Shown: piece after piece, positions 27,228-36,500 of the stretch
Layout of the letters: every line of letters begins with the position of its first letter
How positions within the stretch are numbered: position 1 is the stretch's first letter
NCBI RefSeq assembly: GCF_000559085.1
Contig: NZ_JALN02000001.1
Location: 4,464,001 to 4,528,000 of the forward strand
Direction: 5' to 3'
Length of the DNA: 64,000 nucleotides
From: Mycolicibacterium aromaticivorans JS19b1 = JCM 16368
GTDB lineage: Bacteria > Actinomycetota > Actinomycetes > Mycobacteriales > Mycobacteriaceae
Made by a program: the position numbers and the translations under genes
Notes under the pieces: generated by a model
What the model was told of the DNA's origin: nothing
Database searches by the model: none
Seen by the model: the letters and a program-made list of their open reading frames with translations, nothing else

Positions 27228-29213
27228 ATGACCTCGGGCCCATTCGACGATCTCGACGACTACATCGCACTGCGGCGGGTTTCCGGGCTGGCGGTGTCGG
27301 CCGATGGGTCGCGTGTCGTGGCATCCGTCGCCGAACTCAACGCCGCCAAGACCGAATACATCACCGCGCTGTGGGAACTGGACCCGGCCGGTGCGGCTGC
27401 GGCCCGCCGGCTGACGCGCGGCGCCAAGGGCGAAGCCGCACCGGCGTTCACCGCCGACGGCGATCTGCTGTTCACCTCGGTACGGCCCACTGCGGACGAC
27501 GACAAACCGCCGGCCGCGCTATGGCTGCTGCCCGCCGCAGGCGGGGAGTCCCTCCAGCTGGCCGAGCTGCCCGCCGGGATCACCGCGGTGCGGACCGCGC
27601 GCAGCGCAGCCGCCGTCGTCATCGGTGCCCCACTGTTGCCGTCGGCCGGCACCGTCGACGACGAGCGCCGGCTGCGGAAACTGCGCAAGGACAACAAGAT
27701 CAGCGCGATCCTGCACACCGGCTACCCGGTGCGGCACTGGGACTCCGACCTGGGCCCGGATGAGACGCATCTGTTCCGCGTCGCAGCCGACGGTGAGCTC
27801 ACCGACCTGACACGTGAGCCCGGGCCGGCGCTCGGTGAGGCGGACTTCGCCGTCAGCGCCGACGGCACCTTCGCGGTCGCGACCTGGCGGGTGTCCGCGC
27901 CGCGCGCTGCCCTGCGATCGATGCTGGTGCGCATCGACCTGGTGACAGGTGAGCGCTCGGTGATCGCCGAGGATCCCGCAGCCGACCTGGAACACCCGGC
28001 CATCTCACCGGACGGCACGGCCGTGGTGTTCACCCGTGAGACCGTCTCGAACCCGCACCAGGCGCCACGAATCACGTTGTGCCGCTTGGATCTACGATCC
28101 GGCGACTGGGGGCAATTGGCCACCGGGTGGGACCGGTGGCCGGCGTCCGCGACCTGGGCGCATGACGGCTCCGCGGTTCTGGTCACCGCCGACGACAACG
28201 GCCGCTGCCCGATCTTCGAGATCAGTCTGGACGGCGCCGTCCGCCGGATCACCGACGACGACTTCAGCTACTCGAACGTCACCGCCGCACCGGACGGCGT
28301 CATCTACGCGCTGCGAAGCTCCTATGCGGCGCCGCCGCACCCCGTGCGCGTCGACCCGCACGGTGCGATCAGCGTGCTGCCGTGCGTGGAATTGCCTGAG
28401 CTGCCCGGCGAATTGACCGAGACCGTCGCGACCACCGCCGACGGAACGACGGTGCGGTCCTGGCTGGTGTTGCCGTCCGGCGGGCAGGAATCCGCACCGC
28501 TGCTGCTGTGGATTCACGGCGGACCGCTGGGCAGCTGGAACGTGTGGTCGTGGCGGTGGAATCCGTGGTTGATGGCGGCCCGCGGGTACGCGGTGCTGCT
28601 GCCCGATCCGGCGCTGTCCACCGGGTACGGGCAGGACTTCATTCAGCGCGGCTGGGGCGCCTGGGGCGGGCCGCCCTACGAGGATCTGATGGCCGCCGTC
28701 GACGCCGCGGTGGCGCACCCACGCATCGACGCCGGGCGCACGGCGGCGATGGGTGGGTCGTTCGGCGGTTACATGGCCAACTGGGTGGCCGGCCACACCG
28801 ACCGCTTCGCGGCGATCGTCACCCACGCCAGCCTGTGGGCGCTCGACCAGTTCGGTCCGACCACCGATGGCGCCTACTACTGGGCTCGCGAGATGACACC
28901 GGCCATGGCACAAGACAATTCGCCACACCGTTTCGTCGAGCACATCACCACCCCGATGCTGGTGATTCACGGCGACAAGGACTATCGGGTGCCGATCGGC
29001 GAGGCGCTGCGGCTGTGGTACGAGCTGCTGACCGACTCCGGGCTGCCCGCCGCCGACGACGGCACCTCGGCGCACCGGTTCCTGTACTTCCCGTCCGAGA
29101 ACCACTGGGTGTTGTCGCCGCAGCACGCCAAGATCTGGTATCAGGTGGTCACCGCGTTCCTGGCCGAACACGTGCTGGGGGAGACGGCGCAGTTGCCCGA
29201 AACGCTGGGCTGA
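27228..29213 (+). CDS. S9 family prolyl oligopeptidase-type serine peptidase
   Basis: 661-residue peptidase with an N-terminal beta-propeller (repeats such as VSADGSRVVASVAE, FTADGDLLFTS, ISPDGTAVVF) and a C-terminal alpha/beta hydrolase domain. The nucleophile is Ser511 in GGSFGGYM; the Asp in HGDKDYRVP and the His in ENHWV complete the triad. No signal peptide is visible, so it is probably cytoplasmic, acting on oligopeptides or acyl-peptides. The frame is open well upstream through the divergent gene, but ATG at 27228 is the only start compatible with the neighbour's promoter. Confidence 0.9.
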   Translation: MTSGPFDDLDDYIALRRVSGLAVSADGSRVVASVAELNAAKTEYITALWELDPAGAAAARRLTRGAKGEAAPAFTADGDLLFTSVRPTADDDKPPAALWLLPAAGGESLQLAELPAGITAVRTARSAAAVVIGAPLLPSAGTVDDERRLRKLRKDNKISAILHTGYPVRHWDSDLGPDETHLFRVAADGELTDLTREPGPALGEADFAVSADGTFAVATWRVSAPRAALRSMLVRIDLVTGERSVIAEDPAADLEHPAISPDGTAVVFTRETVSNPHQAPRITLCRLDLRSGDWGQLATGWDRWPASATWAHDGSAVLVTADDNGRCPIFEISLDGAVRRITDDDFSYSNVTAAPDGVIYALRSSYAAPPHPVRVDPHGAISVLPCVELPELPGELTETVATTADGTTVRSWLVLPSGGQESAPLLLWIHGGPLGSWNVWSWRWNPWLMAARGYAVLLPDPALSTGYGQDFIQRGWGAWGGPPYEDLMAAVDAAVAHPRIDAGRTAAMGGSFGGYMANWVAGHTDRFAAIVTHASLWALDQFGPTTDGAYYWAREMTPAMAQDNSPHRFVEHITTPMLVIHGDKDYRVPIGEALRLWYELLTDSGLPAADDGTSAHRFLYFPSENHWVLSPQHAKIWYQVVTAFLAEHVLGETAQLPETLG

Positions 29214-29224
29214 CCGGCCCCCGG

Positions 29225-29230
29225 TAAGTT
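29225..29230 (+). promoter_or_regulatory. -10 hexamer for a leaderless enoyl reductase transcript
   Basis: TAAGTT lies 7 bases before the ATG at 29238, with no Shine-Dalgarno in between, the spacing expected when transcription starts at the A of the start codon. Confidence 0.5.
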
Positions 29231-29237
29231 GGCCACC

Positions 29238-30497
29238 ATGACCTCAGCGGAGCGGGAATTCGACATCGTCGTATACGGGGCCACCGGATTCGTCGGCAAG
29301 CTCACCGCCGAATACCTGGCCCGTTCCGGCGGTGACGTCCGGGTGGCCCTGGCCGGCCGATCGCCGGACAAGCTGCTGAAGGTGCGCGAAACGCTCGGCG
29401 AATCGGCGCAGAACTGGCCGATTCTGACCGCCGACGCCGCCTCCCCGTCGTCGCTGGCCGACATGGCCGCGCGCACCCGGGTCGTCATCACCACCGTCGG
29501 CCCCTACAGCCGCTACGGCCTGCCGCTGGTCGCGGCGTGCGCCGCGGCAGGCACCGACTACGCCGATCTCACGGGTGAGGCGATGTTCGTGCGGCAGAGC
29601 ATCGACGACTACCACAAGCAGGCCGTCGACACCGGCGCCCGCATTGTGCATGCGTGCGGATTCGATTCCATCCCTTCGGATATGAGCGTGTACGCGCTGT
29701 ACCGGCGGGCGCAGTCTGACGGCACCGGCGAACTCGGGGACACCGACTTCGTGCTGCGCGGATTCTCCGGCGGAGTGTCGGGCGGCACGGTCGCCTCGAT
29801 GATCGAGGTCTTCCGCGCCTCCTCCAACGATCCCAATACCCGGCGCATGCTGGAGGATCCGTACACCCTCACCCAGGACCGGAGCGCCGAGCCCGAACTG
29901 GGTCCGCAGCCCGACCTGCCGTGGCGGCGCGGCCGCGAGATCGCGCCCGAACTGGCCGGGGTGTGGACCACGGGCTTCGCGATGGCGATGTACAACACGC
30001 GGATCGTGCGGCGCAGCAACGCGCTTCTGGAGTATGCCTACGGACGCCGGCTGCGTTACGCGGAGTACATGAGTGTCGGGTCGTCGGTCGCCGCGCCGGT
30101 GGTGTCGGCGGTGGCCAGCGCGGCCAACAACGGTGTCGTCGCGCTGGGCAGCCGGTTCTTCCGGCTGCTGCCGCGCCGGCTGGTCGAGCGCATCGCCCCC
30201 AAGCCGGGCACCGGACCCAGCGAACAGGCCCGCGACCGCGGCTACTACCGCGCCGAGACGTACACCACCACCACGACCGGCGCGCGCTACTGCGCCACCA
30301 TCGCCCAGCAGGGCGATCCGGGATACAAAGCCACCTCGGTGATGCTCGGCGAATGTGGACTCGCACTGGCGCTCGACCGTGACAAGTTGTCAGATCTGCG
30401 GGGTGTGCTGACGCCCGCCGCCGCCATGGGTGACGCCCTGCTGGACCGCTTTCCCGCCGCCGGGATTTCGCTGCAGACGGTCCGCCTCGACGACTAG
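29238..30497 (+). CDS. trans-acting enoyl reductase family protein (saccharopine dehydrogenase-like)
   Basis: 419-residue NAD(P)-binding protein starting YGATGFVGKLTAEYLAR, the layout of mycobacterial trans-acting enoyl reductases such as Rv2953 and of Rv2449c, whose position next to valS is the same. Rv2953 reduces intermediates of phthiocerol-type polyketide synthesis; the substrate of this paralog is not known. Later blocks include HACGFDSIPSDMSV and a C-terminal region with GYYRAETYTTTTTGARY. ATG 29238 is preferred over TTG 29229 because of the -10 box at 29225-29230. Confidence 0.85.
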   Translation: MTSAEREFDIVVYGATGFVGKLTAEYLARSGGDVRVALAGRSPDKLLKVRETLGESAQNWPILTADAASPSSLADMAARTRVVITTVGPYSRYGLPLVAACAAAGTDYADLTGEAMFVRQSIDDYHKQAVDTGARIVHACGFDSIPSDMSVYALYRRAQSDGTGELGDTDFVLRGFSGGVSGGTVASMIEVFRASSNDPNTRRMLEDPYTLTQDRSAEPELGPQPDLPWRRGREIAPELAGVWTTGFAMAMYNTRIVRRSNALLEYAYGRRLRYAEYMSVGSSVAAPVVSAVASAANNGVVALGSRFFRLLPRRLVERIAPKPGTGPSEQARDRGYYRAETYTTTTTGARYCATIAQQGDPGYKATSVMLGECGLALALDRDKLSDLRGVLTPAAAMGDALLDRFPAAGISLQTVRLDD

Positions 30498-30509
30498 TGT
30501 CAGCTGGGC

Positions 30510-30549
30510 GTGCCGCACATCCAGCAATGGTGCCGCGCATCCAGCAATG
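30510..30549 (+). repeat. tandem duplication of a 20-base unit
   Basis: Two head-to-tail copies (30510-30529 and 30530-30549) differ at one base; the unit reads GTGCCGCACATCCAGCAATG, with A changed to G in copy 2. The second copy ends at an ATG just before the ribosome site of the DUF937 gene, so the duplication changes the leader of that gene and offers extra in-frame or out-of-frame start codons. Confidence 0.85.
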
Positions 30550-30561
30550 AAGGTGGACATC

Positions 30562-31155
30562 ATGGCCGGTCTCGACGATCTGTACAGCCAGATTCCGGTC
30601 GCGGACATCGCCAGCAGGCTCGGCGCGCCTGAGGGCGAAGTGAACCAGGCGATCCAGACCCTGGTGCCCACCCTCGTCGGCAGCATCCAGCACAACGTCG
30701 TCTCCGACGACATCGACTCCAGCTCACTCGAATCGGCGATCGCCTCGCAGGCTGGGAGCCGCCTGCTCGAGGGCGGTGTCAACGTCGACCAGGTCGACAC
30801 CGGCGCGGGGGAGCAGTTCGTCGCGCGGATCTTCGGCGGCAACGACACCAACCAGGTGGCCTCCGCGCTGGCCGGTTCCGGTGCCGGCGGCGGGGACCTG
30901 ATCAAGAAGCTGCTGCCGATCCTCATCCCCATCGTGCTGGCCTACCTGGGCAAGCAGGCTGGTGGCGGCTCGACCCAGGCCGGCGCGTCCGGCGGTGGGC
31001 TCGGTGACGTGCTCGGCAGCATCCTCGGTGGCGCCGGCGGCGGAGCCGGGGGCGGGAACAACCCGCTCGGCAGCATTCTGGGCAACGTGCTGGGCGGTAA
31101 ACAGGGTGGCGCCATCGGCGACATCCTCGGTGGGCTGTTGGGCGGGAAAAAGTAG
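30562..31155 (+). CDS. DUF937 domain-containing protein
   Basis: 197-residue protein. The N-terminal half (MAGLDDLYSQIPVADIASRLGAPEGEVNQAIQ onwards, split into helical repeats) fits DUF937, related to YidB. A short hydrophobic segment LLPILIPIVLAYLG is followed by a Gly-rich low-complexity tail with repeated LGSILG, LGNVLGG and GDILGGLLGG units. ATG 30562 has AAGGTGG 5 bases upstream; ATG 30547 would add MKVDI. Function is unknown. It precedes valS but valS appears to have its own promoter. Confidence 0.8.
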   Translation: MAGLDDLYSQIPVADIASRLGAPEGEVNQAIQTLVPTLVGSIQHNVVSDDIDSSSLESAIASQAGSRLLEGGVNVDQVDTGAGEQFVARIFGGNDTNQVASALAGSGAGGGDLIKKLLPILIPIVLAYLGKQAGGGSTQAGASGGGLGDVLGSILGGAGGGAGGGNNPLGSILGNVLGGKQGGAIGDILGGLLGGKK

Positions 31156-31208
31156 CGCGGATTCCGGGCGCACTGCGGGCGGTTACGAAGCAGCCCGAGG
31201 CACGTTCC

Positions 31209-31214
31209 TAGAAT
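31209..31214 (+). promoter_or_regulatory. -10 hexamer for leaderless valS transcript
   Basis: TAGAAT ends 6 bases before the GTG start codon of valS at 31221. There is no Shine-Dalgarno, so transcription probably begins at the G of GTG. Confidence 0.6.
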
Positions 31215-31220
31215 TGTCGG

Positions 31221-33884
31221 GTGACCACCACTGACGACTCTCGCGCCGACGCCCTCCCCAAGTCGTGGGATCCGGGGGCGGTAGAGACGCAGATGTATCA
31301 GGGCTGGGTCGATGCCGGTTACTTCACGGCTGACGCCACAAGCGGCAAGCCGGCGTATTCGATCGTGCTGCCGCCGCCGAACGTCACCGGCAGCCTGCAC
31401 ATGGGTCACGCCTTGGATCACACACTGATGGACGCGCTGACCCGCCGCAAGCGCATGCAGGGCTGCGAGGTGCTGTGGCTGCCCGGGATGGATCACGCCG
31501 GCATCGCCACCCAGAGCGTCGTGGAGAAGCAGCTCGCCGTCGACGGCAAGACCAAAGAGGACTTCGGTCGCGAGCTGTTCGTCGAGAAGGTGTGGGACTG
31601 GAAGCACGAGTCCGGTGGCACGATCGGCGCCCAGATGCGCCGGCTGGGCGACGGGGTCGACTGGAGCCGCGACCGATTCACCATGGACGAGGGCCTGTCC
31701 CGGGCGGTGCGCACGATCTTCAAGCGGCTCTACGACGCCGGCCTGATCTACCAGGCCGAGCGGCTGGTCAACTGGTCGCCGGTGCTGGAGACGGCCATTT
31801 CGGATCTCGAGGTCAAGTACTCCGACGTCGAGGGCGAGCTGGTTTCCTTCCGGTACGGATCGATGAACGACGACGAACCGCACCTGGTGGTGGCCACCAC
31901 CCGGATCGAGACGATGCTCGGTGACACCGCGATCGCGGTGCATCCCGACGACGAGCGCTACCGGCACCTCGTCGGTCAGACCCTGCCGCATCCGTTCCTG
32001 GACCGGCAGATCATCATCGTCGCTGATGCGCACGTCGACCCCGAATTCGGCACCGGCGCAGTGAAAGTCACCCCGGCGCACGACCCCAACGACTTCGAGA
32101 TCGGCATGCGGCACAACCTGGCCATGCCGTCGATCATGGACACGAAGGGCCGGATCGCCGACACCGGCACGCAATTCGACGGCCTCGACCGCTTCGAAGC
32201 CCGGGTCAAAGTGCGTGAGGCGCTCGCCGCAGAGGGTCGCATCGTCGCCGAGAAGCGGCCGTATCTCCACAGCGTCGGGCACTCCGAGCGCAGCGGCGAG
32301 CCGATTGAGCCCCGGTTGAGTCTCCAGTGGTGGGTGAAGGTCTCCTCGATGGCGAAGGCGGCCGGTGACGCGGTGCGCAACGGTGACATCGTCATTCACC
32401 CGAAGAGTCTGGAGCCGCGATGGTTCGGCTGGGTCGACGACATGCACGACTGGTGCATCTCGCGACAGCTGTGGTGGGGGCACCGCATCCCGATCTGGCA
32501 CGGACCCGACGGCCAGAAGGTCTGCGTCGGTCCCGACGAGACCCCGCCGGACGGCTGGGAGCAGGATCCCGACGTCCTGGACACCTGGTTTTCCTCGGCG
32601 CTGTGGCCGTTCTCCACGATGGGCTGGCCTGAGCGCACCGCCGAGATCGAGAAGTTCTATCCGACAAGCGTTTTGGTCACCGGATACGACATCCTGTTCT
32701 TCTGGGTGGCGCGGATGGTCATGTTCGGCACGTTCGTCTCGGGCGACGAGGTGATCACCCTCGACGGTGCACGCGGTCCGCAGGTGCCGTTCGAGAACGT
32801 CTTCCTGCACGGGCTGATCCGCGACGAGCACGGTCGCAAGATGAGCAAGTCCCGCGGCAACGGGATCGACCCGCTGGACTGGGTGGAGCTGTTCGGCGCC
32901 GACGCGCTGCGATTCACCCTGGCCCGCGGGGCCAGTCCGGGCGGCGACCTGTCCATCGGCGAGGACGCGGCCCGGGCCTCGCGCAACTTCGCCACCAAGC
33001 TGTTCAACGCCACGCGGTTCGCGCTGATGAACGGTGCGGCCCCCGCGCCGCTGCCGGACATCGCCGAGCTGACCGACGCCGACCGCTGGATTCTCGGCCG
33101 TCTGGAAGAGGTTCGCGCCGAGGTGGATTCGGCCTTCGACGGCTACGAATTCAGCAGGGCGTGTGAATCGCTCTACCACTTCGCCTGGGACGAGGTCTGC
33201 GACTGGTATCTGGAGCTGGCGAAGGTCCAGCTGGCCGGCCAAGAAGCTGGGGTCGTTTCGGATACGACCGCGGTGCTGGCCGCGGTGCTGGACACCCTGC
33301 TCAAACTGCTGCACCCGGTGATGCCGTTCGTCACGGAAGCGCTGTGGAAGGTGTTGACCGGTGGCGAGTCCGTGGTGATCGCGGAGTGGCCGGCAGCGTC
33401 CGGTGTGGCCCTGGATCACGTTGCCGCCCAACGGATCGCCGATGTGCAGAAACTGGTGACCGAGATCCGGCGGTTCCGCAGCGACCAGGGCCTGGCCGAT
33501 CGGCAGAAGGTTCCCGCCCGGCTGACAGGTCTCGACGCTGCCGGCCTCGGCGGCCAGGTTGCCCCGGTCGCCGCGCTGGCGTGGCTGACCGATGCGAGCG
33601 CGGACTTCAACGCCAGCGCCCACATCGAGGTGCGGCTGTCGGCGGGCACCGTCAACGTCGAGGTCGACACCTCGGGCACCGTCGACGTGGCCGCCGAACG
33701 CCGCAGGCTGGAGAAGGACCTGGCCGCCGCGAACAAGGAATTGGCCGGAACCACAGCCAAACTCGACAACGAGGCGTTCCTGGCCAAGGCGCCAGACGAC
33801 GTGGTCGCCAAGATCCGCGGTCGCCAGCAGCTGGCTACCGAGGAAGTCGAGCGGATTACCGCCCGGCTGGCTGCGCTGGCATGA
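31221..33884 (+). CDS. valS: valyl-tRNA synthetase
   Basis: 887-residue class I synthetase charging tRNA-Val. The HIGH-type motif is HMGH (60-63) within [13 protein letters not shown], the editing domain (CP1) lies between, KMSKS is at 540-544, and a C-terminal coiled-coil arm ([25 protein letters not shown]) is typical of ValRS. Length matches bacterial ValRS. The GTG start fits the leaderless promoter at 31209-31214. It overlaps folC by 4 bases and heads the valS-folC-DUF4233 unit. Confidence 0.97.
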   Translation: MTTTDDSRADALPKSWDPGAVETQMYQGWVDAGYFTADATSGKPAYSIVLPPPNVTGSLHMGHALDHTLMDALTRRKRMQGCEVLWLPGMDHAGIATQSVVEKQLAVDGKTKEDFGRELFVEKVWDWKHESGGTIGAQMRRLGDGVDWSRDRFTMDEGLSRAVRTIFKRLYDAGLIYQAERLVNWSPVLETAISDLEVKYSDVEGELVSFRYGSMNDDEPHLVVATTRIETMLGDTAIAVHPDDERYRHLVGQTLPHPFLDRQIIIVADAHVDPEFGTGAVKVTPAHDPNDFEIGMRHNLAMPSIMDTKGRIADTGTQFDGLDRFEARVKVREALAAEGRIVAEKRPYLHSVGHSERSGEPIEPRLSLQWWVKVSSMAKAAGDAVRNGDIVIHPKSLEPRWFGWVDDMHDWCISRQLWWGHRIPIWHGPDGQKVCVGPDETPPDGWEQDPDVLDTWFSSALWPFSTMGWPERTAEIEKFYPTSVLVTGYDILFFWVARMVMFGTFVSGDEVITLDGARGPQVPFENVFLHGLIRDEHGRKMSKSRGNGIDPLDWVELFGADALRFTLARGASPGGDLSIGEDAARASRNFATKLFNATRFALMNGAAPAPLPDIAELTDADRWILGRLEEVRAEVDSAFDGYEFSRACESLYHFAWDEVCDWYLELAKVQLAGQEAGVVSDTTAVLAAVLDTLLKLLHPVMPFVTEALWKVLTGGESVVIAEWPAASGVALDHVAAQRIADVQKLVTEIRRFRSDQGLADRQKVPARLTGLDAAGLGGQVAPVAALAWLTDASADFNASAHIEVRLSAGTVNVEVDTSGTVDVAAERRRLEKDLAAANKELAGTTAKLDNEAFLAKAPDDVVAKIRGRQQLATEEVERITARLAALA

Positions 33885-35311
33885 CCGAGCCGCTGAACGG
33901 GTCCTATGAAACTCAGGCCCCCACACCCGACGAGATCGCAGCACTGCTGCAGGTGGAGCACCTGCTTGACCAGCGTTGGCCGGAAACCAAACTCGAGCCC
34001 AGCACCGCGCGCATCGAGGCACTCATGGAGATGCTCGGCTCACCGCAGCTGAGCTACCCGTGCATCCACATCGCCGGGACCAACGGCAAGACGTCGGTGG
34101 CCCGCATCGTCGACGCGCTGCTGACCGCGTTCAGTCGCCGGACCGGACGCACCACCAGCCCGCACCTGCAGTCGGCGGTCGAGCGCATCGCGATCGACAA
34201 CGAGCCGATCAGTCCGGCCCGCTACGTCGAGGTCTACCGCGAGATCGAACCGTTCGTGCAGCTCGTCGACGCTCAGTCGCAACAAGACGGTGGCCCCGCG
34301 ATGAGCAAGTTCGAGGTGCTGACCGCGATGGCGTTCGCCGCCTTCGCCGACGCGCCCGTCGACGTCGCCGTCGTCGAGGTGGGGATGGGCGGACGCTGGG
34401 ACGCCACCAACGTCGTCGACGCACCCGTCGCCGTGATCACCCCGATCGGCATCGACCACGCCGAATACCTCGGTGACACCATCGGAGAGATCGCGGCCGA
34501 GAAGGCCGGCATCATCGGGGCGCCGCGCGGCGAGCTGGTGCAGACCGACACCGTCGCGGTGATCGGTCGCCAAGCCCCCGAAGCGATGGAAGTGCTTCTG
34601 GCCCAAGCGGTCAAGTCCGACGCAGCCGTCGCGCGCGAGGATTCCGAGTTCGCGGTCCTGGGCCGCCAGGTCGCCGTCGGAGGACAGGTGCTGCAGCTGC
34701 AGGGTCTGGGCGGGGTGTACTCCGACATCTTCTTGCCGCTGCACGGCGAGCATCAGGCCCACAACGCCGTCGTCGCGCTCGCCGCGGTCGAGGCGTTGTT
34801 CGGCGCCGGAGCTGACCGCCAGCTCGACATCGACACCGTGCGAGCCGGATTCGCCGCGGCGGCCAGCCCGGGCCGTCTCGAGCGGATGCGCAGCGCGCCG
34901 ACGGTGTTCCTCGACGCCGCCCACAACCCGGCCGGCGCCGCCGCGCTGGCCGACGCGCTCACGTCCGAATTCGATTTCCGGTTCTTGGTCGGGGTGCTGT
35001 CGCTGATGGGGGACAAGGACGTCACCGGCATCCTCACCGCGCTGGAGCCGGCCTTCGACCAGGTCGTCGTCACCCACAACGGGTCACCCCGCGCGCTCGA
35101 GGTGGATGCGCTGGCGCTGCGGGCCGAGGAGATCTTCGGGCCGGACCGGGTGGCGCGGGCCGACACGCTGGCCGACGCCATCGAGATCGCTACCGCGATG
35201 GTGGAGGATTCCGCCGCCGACGAGGGGCTGTCCGGGGCCGGAATCATCATCACCGGGTCGGTGGTGACCGCGGGCGCGGCGCGCACCCTGTTCGGGAAGG
35301 ACCCGCAATGA
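33881..35311 (+). CDS. folC: bifunctional dihydrofolate synthase/folylpolyglutamate synthase
   Basis: 476-residue Mur-ligase-family enzyme adding glutamate to dihydropteroate and folates. The ATP loop GTNGKTSVA (66-74), [14 protein letters not shown] and [24 protein letters not shown] are the FolC hallmarks; [11 protein letters not shown] lies in the C-terminal domain. The ATG overlaps the valS stop (ATGA) and the next gene's ATG overlaps its own stop, so the three genes are translationally linked. Length is normal for actinobacterial FolC. Confidence 0.95.
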   Translation: MTEPLNGSYETQAPTPDEIAALLQVEHLLDQRWPETKLEPSTARIEALMEMLGSPQLSYPCIHIAGTNGKTSVARIVDALLTAFSRRTGRTTSPHLQSAVERIAIDNEPISPARYVEVYREIEPFVQLVDAQSQQDGGPAMSKFEVLTAMAFAAFADAPVDVAVVEVGMGGRWDATNVVDAPVAVITPIGIDHAEYLGDTIGEIAAEKAGIIGAPRGELVQTDTVAVIGRQAPEAMEVLLAQAVKSDAAVAREDSEFAVLGRQVAVGGQVLQLQGLGGVYSDIFLPLHGEHQAHNAVVALAAVEALFGAGADRQLDIDTVRAGFAAAASPGRLERMRSAPTVFLDAAHNPAGAAALADALTSEFDFRFLVGVLSLMGDKDVTGILTALEPAFDQVVVTHNGSPRALEVDALALRAEEIFGPDRVARADTLADAIEIATAMVEDSAADEGLSGAGIIITGSVVTAGAARTLFGKDPQ

Positions 35312-35730
35312 GCGAGCCCCCAGAGGCGCCCCGGCCGGATGTCACCGGCCAGGCGGCTCCGCCGGATCCCTGGAAGAGCTTCCGCGGCGTCATGGCCGGC
35401 ACCCTCATCCTCGAGGCGATCGTCGTGCTGCTGGCGCTGCCGGTGGTCAGCATGGTCGGCGGCGGGCTGACCGGTTGGTCGATGGCCTACCTGGTGGGGT
35501 TCGCGGTCTTCCTGGTGCTGCTCGCCGGCATTCAGGGCAGGCCGTGGGCAATCTGGTGCAACCTGGCCGTCCAGCTGATCCTGGTCGCCGGGTTCTTCGT
35601 CTACCCGGCCGTCGGCATGGTCGGACTGTTGTTCGTGGCGGTGTGGGCGATCCTCGCCTACCTGCGCGCAGAGGTGCTGCGAAGGCAGCGCCGCGGGCTA
35701 CTGCCCGGCCAGCAGCAACCTCCCGAATGA
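35308..35730 (+). CDS. DUF4233 membrane protein
   Basis: 140-residue integral membrane protein. After a Pro-rich cytoplasmic N-terminus, hydrophobic segments lie at about 30-50, 58-76, 82-100 and 100-118, so three to four membrane helices, ending in an Arg-rich tail ([17 protein letters not shown]). It overlaps folC by 4 bases and precedes ndk by 71 bases; the same order occurs in M. tuberculosis (Rv2446c). Function is unknown. Confidence 0.87.
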   Translation: MSEPPEAPRPDVTGQAAPPDPWKSFRGVMAGTLILEAIVVLLALPVVSMVGGGLTGWSMAYLVGFAVFLVLLAGIQGRPWAIWCNLAVQLILVAGFFVYPAVGMVGLLFVAVWAILAYLRAEVLRRQRRGLLPGQQQPPE

Positions 35731-35801
35731 CGGGTACGCTGTGCGCCGTGTCTGCGCCGGTGACGGTGCTTCAGCGAAGCGATGAGGAGGAACGGCGCCA
35801 G

Positions 35802-36215
35802 ATGACGACCGAGCGGACCCTGGTTCTGATCAAGCCCGACGGCGTGCAGCGGCAGGTGGTCGGGGAAATCATCAGCCGAATCGAACGCAAAGGCCTCACC
35901 CTGGCTGCGCTGGAGCTCAAGCAGGTCAGCGACGAGCTTGCCCGCGCGCACTACGCCGAACACGAGGGCAAGCCCTTCTTCGACTCGCTGCTGGAGTTCA
36001 TCACGTCCGGAAAGGTCGTCGCGGCCGTCCTGGAAGGGCCCCGCGCTATTGCGGCGTTCCGGCAGCTCGCCGGCGGTACCGACCCGGTCGAGAAGGCCAC
36101 CCCGGGCACCATCCGGGGCGATTTCGGCCTGGAAACCCAGTTCAATCTCGTGCACGGCTCGGACTCGCCGGAGTCGGCCGAACGCGAGATCAACCTCTGG
36201 TTTCCCAACTTCTGA
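35802..36215 (+). CDS. ndk: nucleoside diphosphate kinase
   Basis: 137-residue enzyme equilibrating nucleoside triphosphate pools by a phospho-histidine. Lys11 (IKPDGV) and active-site His118 (NLVHGSD) are present, and the length is exactly that of the family. ATG 35802 gives the canonical [13 protein letters not shown] start; a strong GAGGAGG lies about 11 bases upstream, a little far. The upstream gap (35731-35801) shows a TACGCT hexamer that may be its promoter. Confidence 0.96.
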   Translation: MTTERTLVLIKPDGVQRQVVGEIISRIERKGLTLAALELKQVSDELARAHYAEHEGKPFFDSLLEFITSGKVVAAVLEGPRAIAAFRQLAGGTDPVEKATPGTIRGDFGLETQFNLVHGSDSPESAEREINLWFPNF

Positions 36216-36261
36216 ACGCACTTCCTGCGGCACTGTCGTCCGATTCGCCCCCGTGGTGTGG

Positions 36262-36500
36262 GATACTGGCTGCGGATGAGCCCTCAAAGCACATCCGGAT
36301 GAAGACTTACGACGTGCGCGACCACCACCAGGTGAGGCGCCGACCGTCACAGCCGTCATTCAGCCAGGCACCGAATTCGTTCGTTATGAGCCGTTCGGAG
36401 CGAGACCAATAAACAAGCCCGGGGAGAGTTACCGGGCACATAGCGGAAGCCCTCGCGTGGCCGCGTCGAAATGACGCGCCCGGGGGCTTGAGGAGAATAC
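36262..36500 (+). promoter_or_regulatory. rne promoter and long structured 5' leader
   Basis: A -10 GATACT (36262-36267) predicts transcription from about 36274, giving a leader of about 227 bases before the GTG at 36501. Hairpins visible: GCCCGG/CCGGGC near 36416-36436, and an outer AAGCCC (36447-36452) with GGGCTT (36484-36489) enclosing GCGTC/GACGC (36463-36477). The latter ends 1 base before the ribosome site AGGAG (36491-36495). RNase E genes are known for long leaders, used in autoregulation in E. coli; autoregulation here is inferred. No gene is present in this gap. Confidence 0.6.

Noticed and set aside
30942..34022. Very long open frame antisense to valS (about 1000 codons)
   Set aside because: It mirrors the codon structure of the GC-rich valS gene; translated sequence is Arg/His/Gly-rich without any domain and valS is unambiguous.
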